In this document: piece by piece, positions 13,401 to 25,400 of the stretch
Numbering within the stretch: position 1 is the stretch's first letter
How the letters are laid out: each line of letters starts with the position of its first letter
Origin: Nematostella vectensis
Taxonomy: Eukaryota; Cnidaria; Anthozoa; Actiniaria; Edwardsiidae
Length of the DNA: 64,000 bases
Reading direction: 5' to 3'
NCBI RefSeq assembly: GCF_932526225.1
Contig: NC_064038.1
Coordinates: 7,377,070 to 7,441,069, forward strand
Position numbers and translations under genes: made by a program
Notes under the pieces: model-generated
Seen by the model: the letters and a program-made list of their open reading frames with translations, nothing else
Databases searched by the model: none
What the model was told of the DNA's origin: nothing

Positions 13401-16400
13401 CTGATGGTCTCTAGTGCTTAACAGATAGATCTGAACATGATCTTTAAATGTTACTGATGGTCTCTAGTGCTTAACAGATAGATCTGAACATGATCTTTAA
13501 ATGTTACTGATGGTCTCTAGTGCTTAACAGATAGATCTGAACATGATCTTTAAATGTTACTGATGGTCTTTAGTGCTTAACAGATAGATCTGAACATGAT
13601 CTTTAAATGTTACTGATGGTCTCTAGTGCTTAACAGATAGATCTGAACATGATCTTTAAATGTTACTGATGGTCTCTAGTGCTTAACAGATAGATCTGAA
13701 CATGATCTTTTAAATGTTACAGAGGGTCTTTAGTGCTTTGGAAATAGATGGACGTGAACATGATCTTTAAATGTTACAGAGGGTCTCTAGTGCTTAACAG
13801 ATAGATCTGAACATGATCTTTAAATGTTACTGATGGTCTCTAGTGCTTTAGAAATAGATGGACGTGAACATGATCTTTAAATGTTACAGAGGGTCTCTAG
13901 TGCTTAACAGATAGATCTGAACATGATCTTTAAATGTTACTGATGGTCTCTAGTGCTTTGGAAATAGATGGACGTAAACATGATCTTTAAATGTTACAGA
14001 GGGTCTCTAGTGCTTAACAGATAGATCTGAACATGATCTTTAAATGTTACTGATGGTCTCTAGTGCTTAACAGATAGATCTGAACATGATCTTTAAATGT
14101 TACTGATGGTCTCTAGTGCTTTAGAAATAGATGGACGTAAACATGATCTTTAAATGTTACAGATGGTCTCTAGTGCTTTAGAAATAGATAGATCTAAACA
14201 TGAGAGTTTTACCTTGGCACTTGATTTGCGCCCTGCAGTTTCTTCTTCCCCAGCCTCCTTTTCAGTCTCCTTCTCCCTCAGCCTTTCTTCCGGGACCTTT
14301 ACCAGTTCATTTTGATTGACGGGTGCACGGCACATGGGACACCTGGGCGCCAGTCTCTCGTTTTCAATCACGTCTGTAAGGCATCCCGTACAGAACACGT
14401 GTGCACAGCGTGTGATGCTTGGGTCATCGAGGGGGTCAAGGCAGATGGGGCACTCCTCACTCACACCTGAAGACAGCACTTGCAGGAGTTGATTGATGAG
14501 TCTTTCAGTGCTCATGTCATGGTCGAGGTCATCGTCATCATCAGAGTCATCACCTAGTCAAGGAGGGTTTGTTAGTAAGGTGAAGTCGCCTAGTCAAGGA
14601 GGGTTTGTTAGTAAGGTGAAGTCACCTAGTCAAGGAGGGTTTGTTAGTCAGGTGAAGTCACCTAGTCAAGAAGGGTTTGTTAGTAAGGTGAAGTCACATA
14701 GTCAAGAAGGGTTTGTTAGTAAGGTGAAGTCACATAGTCAAGAAGGGTTTGTTAGTAAGGTGAAGTCACATAGTCAAGAAGGGTTTGTTAGTAAGGTGAA
14801 GTCAACTAGTCAAGAAGGGTTTGTTAGTAAGGTGAAGTCACCTAGTCAAGGAGGGTTTGTTAGTAAGGTTAAGTCACCTAGTCAAGGACGCTAAGGTACA
14901 GAAGTAAGGAGTCATTTGTTAAACAAGCTAATGTGTTGCACCTTTTTGTACGTGGCATTAAGACATCCAAAGCCAAACACAAATCAGAAAAGGATATTAC
15001 GTTTAATTGAAGTAGATACTGAATTGAGCAATTACCACACTTGCATGTGGTACTGACCTTGTATATTGTACTGACCTTGAGCAAACACGCCCATGTTCCG
15101 CTCTAGCTCAGACAACGCGCTCTCAACTAACTTAGGGTGAAGACACAACTGCCGCAAGCGCATCAGGATCGCAAAACAGTTGGCGTAGTTCTTGAGCACT
15201 GTGCCACGCTGCATGTACCTAGCAACAAAGACAATAATAATCTGCTATCGCGTTTTACATTTTTTTCAGTATAAAAATAAACGCGGTTTCCAAAACCGTC
15301 AGTTTTTTCGCCTTCATACACACTTATTGTTGTCTCCCTAGCTTCTGGAGCATATGTGATGGATCTGTTTATAGTAAGTCTCCCCCTGTGCTGAAGGGTG
15401 TGTGATGGGTGTACCTCCCCCATTACTGAAGGGTGTGTGATGGGTGTACCTCCCCCATTACTGAAGGGTGTGTGATGGGTGTACCTCACCCATTGCTGAA
15501 GGGTGTGTGATGGACGTCCTTACCCTTTGATAGTGAGCCTCCCTCGGTGCTGTAGCGTGTCATAGATCTTGCGCTCTTCCTCTGACAGCTCGATTTCTTG
15601 TGTGACCACGGTGCGTGCTGGTAACTGAACCAGAGGTTTGTCATCTGCCATCTTGTCATCCTTCAGACGTCGGATTGAGATGTGCTTGATTAACGCCTGC
15701 AGTCGCCTATGGAAAGCAGAGAATTTAGAGTTGATTTCTTTTAACGACACACTAGGCAATTTTGTACTCTCGTATGTGAGCGAATTCAATCGCCGGCGAT
15801 CGCCAGCGAATTTGATCGCCAGTATCGAAAGAACAGACGTCTAGATATCGGCAATTTCACTCGCACGAGCGTAGAAGTCTAGAACAAAGTTGAAATACTT
15901 CTTAATATGCCGTGAAAGGTTCTCTAAACTTTACATGTCCGTTTTGTAGATGTTACCGTGTATTGTGTCAGATTATCTTAATCAAGTGGAGTTGATTATA
16001 TATGTTATAGGTATATAGGTATAGGATTTTATCTAAAGCTAATGCGTTTATTGTAAAGTCAAAAAAGTTCCCGTGTAAAATCATTTAGCATAATACGGTT
16101 ATTATATAGCCAAAGAGGTTTCCACGTAAGGCTAGTTAAATTTGTGTTTCCATTATACAGAGGTTTCTTTGTTACTTCTACTAAGTTTTTTTTAGTAAAC
16201 GCCTAATACGTCTACTATAAAACAAAGAGGTTCCCATGTAAAGTTATCTCAACCTACTCTTGCGCGTCCTCATTGCCCCGTGTAACACCATTAGCGATCG
16301 AGATCTTCCACCAGGTTGGATCGCTAAACGGGTCTAGCCTGAGAAACCGGACAATGGACCACAGGTCCCCAATCCGGTTCTGTATTGGCGTGCCTGTCAC

Positions 16401-19400
16401 CACCCATCTCCTTTCCGCTTCTAGCTTGAGCACTGCCTTGGTCCAAACTGTGTTCTTGTTACGGATGGCATGACCCTCGTCAAGAACAATACGCAGCCAT
16501 TTGATTTTGTGGAGGGGGGAGTCATTCTGAAAAAAAAAAGGCAACATCAATCTCTTCAGAAGAGGGTTATTTTGAAAAGAAAGCGCAACATCAGTCTTGT
16601 CCAGGAGACTGCCATTTGCCAGGTGGGGCTGGCAAGTACGGGTACACACTTGAGTCTAGATTTCATATAGTGACCATGATGCCCTTACCATTCGGAAGTC
16701 GGAGCCTATGGTTGGGTATGTGGTGAGAATGATGTCCTGTTTTTTCAAGTACTTGACTTCTTTGATGCGCTCCCCGCCATAATACATGTACACGTTCAGA
16801 CGGACTGATGGGTGTACGTGTGTACAGATCTGATCCTGTAAACCATCGTTAATACGGACATGACTTAATACTTGAACACGTTTAGGCGGACTGATGGGTG
16901 TACGTGTGTACAGATCTGATACTGTTAACCAGTAAACCCTCGTTAATACGGACATGACTTAATACTTGAAAACGTTTAGGCGGACTTATTGGTTCACGTG
17001 TGTACAGATCTGATCCTGTTAACCAGTAAACCCTCGTTAATACGGACATGACTTAATACTTGAACACGTTTAGGCGGACTTATTGGTTCACGTGTGTACA
17101 TATCTGATCCTGTTAACCAGTAAACCCTCGTTAATACGGACATGACTTAATACTTGAACACGTTTAGGCGGACTTATTGGTTCACGTGTGTACTGATCTG
17201 ATCCTGTTAACCAGTAAACCCTTGTTAAAACAGACACGACTTAATACTTCAACACGTTCAGACGGATTTATTGGTTCACTTGTGTACAGATCTGATCCTG
17301 TTAACCTGTAAACCCTCGTTAATACGGACATGATTTAATACTTGAACACGTTCAGACGGACTTATGGGTTCACGTGTGTACAGATCTAATCCTGTTAACC
17401 AGTAAAACCTCGTTAATACGGACATTGACTTAATACATGTACACATTGGTGCATGAGCATATACAACCCATAAACCCCTGGCTGGCCTATTAACCTAAGT
17501 CTGGGATAGATTGATCACTATTTCATGAAAGGTTCCAAAACAAACCACGCTCACAGTGCAGTTACTGTAAAAAGTGGGTACAATAATTGCAATTCTACAT
17601 CTATTAAGCAGGCTACTTACGGTCCAGTTACTGAGAACAGAAAGTGGGCAAATAATAAGAGTAGCTCTTGCAGAACCGCTGGGACCAGCATCCGGTTTGT
17701 ACGGCTTTATTGTTAACCGTGGCATGTCCGAATTGTGGGCCACCCGACCATTGAATGAGGGCCCAAAGGGCTGCTCAGGAATCTGAACGTTCAACTTTTC
17801 AATTATCTGGGGTCGAGGGTTGTTTTTGTCTTGGGATGGGCGTGGTTCTTGGGTAATAGCTACAGGAGTATGGACTGACGCAGTTGGATTCGTGTGGCTC
17901 AAAGAGTTGATGACTGGTTTCTTTTCAACTTTAGGTGCCTTATTCTCTTTTTTGGTTTGTCTGAGGAATAACAATGATCGTTAAGCTGGTTGGCAAAAGG
18001 GGTTTTTAAGTTTAAAAAAAATGGTTTTAATATAATTGCACTCGATCGCGCGGCGATCGTTTACGCTTATATGGAAACTCAACCTGCGATCGTGTGCGAT
18101 TATATGGAGACCACTTCGAGATCAGTTGCGATCTTACGGTCAAATTACCTGTGATTGTACGATCGAGTGCGATCATATGGAAACCATCCTTTAGAGGCAC
18201 ACAATACTATACCGATAAAGTACTGCTGGTTATGTACGACACGGATTCTCCGAGCGCAGCCTTATTCGAAATAGGTATACAAACATCTCTATTCGAGAAA
18301 TCTTCTATTTTCTAACGCGGCACGGTACTTGTCGGCCTTTTTTCCACTAGCGGACAAATATTAGCAGGTATGCTACCCGACGGAAAGGGTTCTAATAAAT
18401 TTTATTTAGAACCTACCTTTTCAGACACTTAGGGAGGAAGATTTGGCGAAAAGAAAACCCGGGCTGCTTTAATGCTTTGTGACTTAGCAACCTGTGGAAG
18501 AAATAGAGGCAACACGTGGGTATCCTCAAGGCACTTTGTCTACGTATTTTAACAGCCTCTGTCAGCCGCCATTTTGTCGTCCTAGCAAAGAATCAAGTGC
18601 GAAAAAGCATCCATTTCCATCGGCTGATTTGGGGAAGCCAATGCGATATTTTTTTTATTGAATTTGTTAAATAAAGGATTAAACTTTGTTTCAGATGGTT
18701 ATTTCGAGATTTTAAAAGATTATGTGCCATCCAATATTAAATAAAAACAAAAGTGTCGCTTACAAGTACACTTAAAGGATATTTTTTTGTGTCAAAAACA
18801 CCTTAATTCTTTATTATGACAACAGTAACTCGAGACATAAAAAAGGAGACCTTTGACAACTAATGAACATAATGAATATAATTACATTATATTTGAAAGC
18901 AGAAAAAAAGCTAAACAAACTTTGGAATGGTATCCCTTAGAGTGTAAATTATAGTAGCACTCATGTAGAATATTATTAAACAAGTCATCAAAAATGAATA
19001 ATGAAAAAATTTGATCACAAATAATGAACAAACGAGGTTACTGAATGAGATGCGGATCGAAAACTATTACTTACAATTCGTATAAGGGTTGATACCCCCC
19101 CCCCCCCCCTACATTTACAAGACTGATCTGTGAATAAACATCGAACAATAATTAAGAATGAAGCCTTCAAAAATCAATCGAATCATATATTACAAAAAAA
19201 TATTGCAAAATAATAGATTTAGAATCTATTTACCAATGAAGGGAAGATGTGGAATTTTATTTACTTTGCGTTTTTTTCTGCATTGCGTTACGATGTGAAT
19301 GGAAACCAACTTGACCTCAATACCCACGACTACCAATCACAGATGACATCACAAGTGGCTCGAGGGGGGATAGAAAAGAGCTTCCAACTCAAAACACTCC

Positions 19401-22400
19401 ATCGTCAGAGAAAAAAGCGCTCCATTCTCTTTAAACACCAATACAAAAATCATACCATCGAGGAGTGAGGGAGTTTGACTGAAATCTTATTGAAGTCTTA
19501 GAGGCATTCAAATAGGGCATAAGAATTCCGGATATATTATCATAGCTCGCTAGACGAGAATCACGAGTTCATCACGTCTCGCATCTGACAGCATTAGAGC
19601 GAAGAACATGTATTCGCCATGTTGTGTCCCATATTGTCGCTCGCGGGCAGCGCAAGCCAAGAATTTCCACCCTTTCCCGAAGAACGCCGAGCGCAAGCGG
19701 CAATGGTTACACATCATCTCGGAGGGGGCTGGCGAGGTTGAGTTCACTAAGAAGTCGCGAGTTTGCTGGAAACACTTCACTGACAGTGACTACAAGGAAG
19801 TGAGGGACTCGCGGGGAAGACTCGTGCAAGACAGAGTGCTAAGGGATGACGCCTGCCCAAGGGTCTTTTCTTCGAGTAGGAAGAAGAGAGAGCGAGATAC
19901 AGTAAGGAGTCAAGCGAGCGGAAAAATGGAGGACAACAAGGGAAGCCAGCCCAAACGCAAGCGCCCAAATGAGAAACGAAAAAATGCGAACAAAGAAAAA
20001 TTAGTGATCAACGTGGAAGATGAACATAAACCGAGCGGAGACGAGGGAAACTCTTCTCCAGCAGAAACTAACGCTTCTCAGGAGACTCTAACAACCGAAA
20101 ACGAAACTAGAGAGGAAGTTGACGAGAAAATTAAAGAGAAAGCAACCACTGGAGGAGGCGCGGAGAGCACTCTTGCGGCTAAACAACCACCTTTCCAACC
20201 AACCACCGAAAATAAAGAGGAAGTTGACGACGTAGGTGGTGAGAAAGGTAAAACAAGCGAGCCAGAATTAGCTAAAGAGGCTGAGAGCGGGGTAAACAAC
20301 ACCGAGACACCTACACCACACCATCTTGTTGCTTTGGCCCAGAAAGCTGAGCCGCAGATCGGAACCCCGTCGTTTCAAAGCATAGTAGAATTGGGTGAGG
20401 ATGAGTGGACAGAAAGGCTTGTTGTGTAGAAAGTGATTATTTGTAAAGATGCCAATTTGCGGCCGATGTTGTTGTGTTGTTCATTTTGTACACCTGCCAA
20501 AAGAAAACATTAAAAGGCGTCTTACTCCCATTCGAAAAAAAAATTTTCACGCAAACGAAGAAACTGAGGAACCATCAGCCGTAGTCACTCAAGTAATGAT
20601 TCTGTGGTCACACAAGTAATGATTCTGTGGTCACGCAAGTAATGATTCTGTGGTAACGCAATAGAGTCTGTTGTCACGCAAGAAATGAGTCTGTAGTCGC
20701 GCAAGTAATAAGTCTGTGGTCACGCAAGTAATGAACATGTGGTCACACATGGGTTTGTGGTAACAAAAGTGAAGGGTCTGTGGTCACACAAGTAATGGAT
20801 CTTTGGTCAAGCATATAGGGAACCTTTAATAACTCAAGTAATAGGTCTGTGGTCACGCAAGTAATAGGTCTGTCATCACGCAAGAAATAGTTCTGTGGTC
20901 ACGGAAGTGGTCAAGAAAGTGATTGGTCAGTGGTCACGCAAATAGTCAAACTGTAGTCACTGCACAACTGGTGAGCTTGAAATCACGCAAGTAATGGTCT
21001 GTGGTAATGCAAGAAATAAGTCTGTGATAACGCAAGTAAAGGCCCTAAGGGCACACAAGCAGTAACAAGGCAAAATCAATTGAAATCAGTTTTCTATTGG
21101 ACATTACATGACAGATTGATCACACAATTAGTTTACAATGTGATACTAAAGTAAGTGCTAACTGCTGAATAGAGCATTTGTTAGAGATAGAATTTAAAGA
21201 AAACATTTCATTATCATATATTATAACTATGTCAATTCTGATTGGCTAAAAGTGCACACTTTATTTTGAAAATCTTACAATCTTAGGGTCTTAACCAATC
21301 AGCCGTAGCTGATTAATAAAACCATAACTGAAATCGTTTTTTGTGATATCAGGAATATAGTACTTACTTCTTCTTGTTATTGATTTCCTGGTGTCTTCTC
21401 TTGGCCAGTTGTTTGTGTCTTTCAGTAAGTTTTGGCTCTTCTACTGCTGGAGTCAGATCAATGACTTCACACTCATCTGAAGAGGACTCAACCCGTGTCT
21501 TTTTGGAGGGCGACCCAGCATTTTCATCCACACAATTAGAATGATGAGACACATCTCTCTGCCAAGAAAAAAATTGCCAACAATAGTTACCTAAGAATAA
21601 ATTACTGTATTTGGAATGTATCCAATGTCAGATAAAAAAAAATAAGATAACAATATAGCAAGATAACAATGCAATCTTCATGCAATCATACTTGCTACAG
21701 GGTGAGGTGAGGTAACTACCCTTGTTAGGTGATACCTTACCCTCACCCTGTAACAACCCTTCTTAGACAACACCTTACCCTCACCCTGTAACCACCCTTC
21801 TTAGATAGCACCTTACCTTTACCTTGTAACCACTCCACCCTTACTAGACAACACCTTACCCTTACCCTGTAACAACCATTCTAAGACAACACCTTACCTT
21901 CACCTTGTAACCACACCACCCTTACTAGACAACACCTTACCCTCACCCTGTAACAAACCTTCTTAGGCAACACCTTACCTCACCCTGTAACCACCCATCT
22001 TAGATGACACATAGCACTTGCTGAATTGCCACTTACCTTCTTGGAGAATGACTCTTTCTTAGCAAACATTGGCATTCCATCCAGATGATTGGTGACAATC
22101 AGTGAGATGACAGTCAGGGTTTTTCCTAGTCCCATGTCATCTGCAAGGATACCACCCTTGATGCCATATGGGTAGACATCTGTTGATAGCTTTGTCCCCT
22201 TGTTGTACCAACAACGGCTGGAGGTCTTCTCCCAAAATGGTGCCAGATCTGTACTTCTTTCCCTTGTTATCATCCAGTTAAGTGCTTGCTTTTGATGCAG
22301 AAACATCTTAGTTAAAATAACCTATAAGAAATAGAATTGACATCAAATACAGCACATCTTACAAAGTTTTAAAATATTTGTTTTTCACAAAAAGCAAAAA

Positions 22401-25400
22401 ATAATAGATGATTACATGGAGGAGTTGACCTCCTTAAGTTGACACTTTGCCCTTACCATAGGGTAGCAAGTAAAGAGGGATAAGTGCATTGCTTACCGAT
22501 GCTGGTTCATGAATACCATCCTTGTCATATTCTTGGAGACTTTCAAACATCTTGTCGAGTTCCCCAATTGGCTAAGAATGTTAAGCAGATGATGATTAAA
22601 TGCTATTAACATGCAGCAGAAGGCTGCATTGGATTCATTATACAGCCAACAAGGCACTTTCTTAAGGCGCTCTTCTACATCTCTTTGTCTTACCAAAGTT
22701 GAAAAGTTACACCTGAACTAAGCAGCATAGAAGAAGGCCTTGAGGTTTCAGCCGCTCTTCCACATGAATGAACAGGCCAAATCTCTTTTGGCTAGAAAAC
22801 TTGTAAAGATTAAAATATAATCCTCTTTCAATAAAGACTATTTTATTGTATTGCATTGTATGTATCTTCAATTTCAGAAAGAGTCAAGGCAAGCTTTCAG
22901 ATGTAAGCCCCCTTCTAGCAAAAAAAAACATTGGTGCATTGTACATGTGTAAGGGGAGGTAACGTGTTACCGTGAGTAATTATAACATGGGTGCATTGTA
23001 CCTGTGTAGGGGGAGGTAACATGTGTTACTGTGAGTTAGTATAACATGGGTGCGTTGTACCTGTGTAGGGAGAGGTAACATGTGTTACTGTTAGTTAGTA
23101 TAACATGGGTGCGTTGTACCTGTGTAGGGAGAGGTAACATGTGTTACTGTTAGTTAGTATAACATATTTAAGTATAAATCTACGCACATACTATCATGAA
23201 CCCTGTAATTTGATTGGCTCCCGTACTCACTCATCTATTGAGCGATAGATAGCGAGTAGTGAAAAAAATGGTTTTTTTTCACAAAAACAACATACATTTT
23301 TATTAAAATTGTCAGTTATTCGAAGGTAGTATGGGAGTAGATTTATACTTAAACAATTGAGTAAGTACGCAGCTGCTTTGTCTCCTATTATCTTTGCTCT
23401 ACAAAGGAGTTCTTTTGTCTCTATTCTTCTCGTTCTTTGTGTCGAGGTGCGGATATTGTTCATTTGCCCAATCAAATTGCAGCTTGTAAGAGCTGCGTAC
23501 TGACCCAAACAATTAGATTACTCATTCTCGTTTTCTATGAGTCATTACGCGGCGCTATGAGGTGCTACGTGCCTCGTTTACTATCTATTGACTCATAGAA
23601 AACTCGAACTTGTAGTCTAATTGCTAAACATACACAGGTATTGTACCTGTGTAAGGAAAATTAAAATGCTTTAAAGCGAGTTTGTTTAAATTGATGCCTT
23701 ATTAAGTACCTGTGTAGGGGGAGGTAAAAACGGCTTCATATCTTCGTCTTCAGATGCTGCACTGGGTGGGGAATCATTACAGGCCTGAGAAGCACTTGTG
23801 GAAACTGTTCCTTCATCTTGGTTCAAAACACTTGGTGCTGTGGATGGCCCTGGGACTGACTGAAATACGCAAACTCTACAGCTGCAGAAAGAAGGACACT
23901 TAGCGTTCAGAGACTTGTCTTTACACTTCACTTCTGGTTTTACTGTAACTGGCTCCATCAATGAATCATTAGTTTTCATCTCATCTCTTCCTGGGAGAAT
24001 TTTGAGTTTACTTATTTGTTCAGCATCCAGGACATCACTGGTAACCATGGTGCCATTATCATTAATATCTGCACCTTTACCAATACTTTTATCACATATC
24101 CTCTGAGTGCCACTGCTGATGTCTGCTGTTTTCTTCCCTTGTGAGTCTTGGTACTTCTGTACTATAGAGTCTGTGATGGACTCCACATGAAGGGTGTCTA
24201 GCTTTAGATTCGAAGAGCCAGGTCTAGTAGTCTCTACTGCAAAAACATCTTGGAAACCACTCTTAGGTGACAGCAACAAATCAGCTCGATTTGTAGCAAT
24301 GGGTCTAGTTGATGGTAATGCTGTTGGCTTGGACTGTACCATATTAGATGTTGATGCTAATGTTGCCTTAGACTGTACCATATTAGATGCTGGTAATACT
24401 GTTGGCTTGGACTGTACCATATTAGATGCTGGTAATGCTGTTGGCTTGGACTGTACCATATTAGATGCTGGTAATACTGTTGCCTTAGACTGTACCATAT
24501 TAGATGCTGGTAATACTGTTGGCTTGGACTGTACCATATTAGATGCTGGTAATACTGTTGGCTTGGACTGTACCATATTAGATGCTGGTAATGCTGTTGG
24601 TTTGGACTTTACCAGATGAGATCTTGGTGCTGTTGTTGCCTTAGATTGCACTTTATTAGGTGATGATTTAGAAGACACTGGTGTTGATTTATTGCGTAAT
24701 ACCATTCTAAAGACTTTGACTGGAGGTGTACTCAGAGTCCCTAGTTCTAGTGGGCGAGGTAAGCCCTTGGATAATCCTAATGATGGATCAGCCTGAGTAG
24801 GAAGTGCCGGGGAGCTTGGTACGTCCTTAGATAATGGAAACGCAACATCATCCTGGCCAGGTAGTACTGCAGTAGTGTTCTTAGTTGGTTGGGGCTTATT
24901 GTCTGATTTACCAGGTACAGAAATTATATTTGTTTGAGGGGGTGTTAAGGCAGGAACCACTTCATTAATAGCATATTCCAGATTGTTAGTTCCAAAATTT
25001 CCAGGAGTATGAATTTGTGACATCACCCTTTGATTGTCATGTTCATTGGAGCTATTTGCTGTGCCATTTTGTAAACTAGGAGTATTAACTTGAGCTTTAG
25101 ATTCATTTCCTCCAACTTTTTCACAGTTCTTTATCAATGGTGTACCATCAATAGGCAATGTGGAGTTTCCAGGTATTGCAGAATTCATGACAATCCCTTT
25201 GAGTTTCATGATGGCAAGAGCAATCGGTATATTTTGTTGCATGGCAAACAAGTTCATGATGCATATAAGGCAGTTTGGGAGGGCTGGATTGAACTCTACA
25301 GAACTGAAACAGAGAAAAAGGATTCAGAAAGACAAAAACAGATATAGAAGAATCAGGCTATATGGAAAGTGCTAGCAATACAAAACAACAAGCTGTTGCA

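Noticed and set aside
14493-14894. Plus-strand 133-codon ORF of [12 protein letters not shown] repeats
   Set aside because: It is the antisense reading of the 36-bp array at the RING-exon acceptor; the period is a multiple of three.
22710-22790. Extra HLTF exon between exons 2 and 3
   Set aside because: It has AG and GT borders and an open frame, but including it (79 nt) breaks the phase into exon 3, whereas the 2-to-3 join is in phase.
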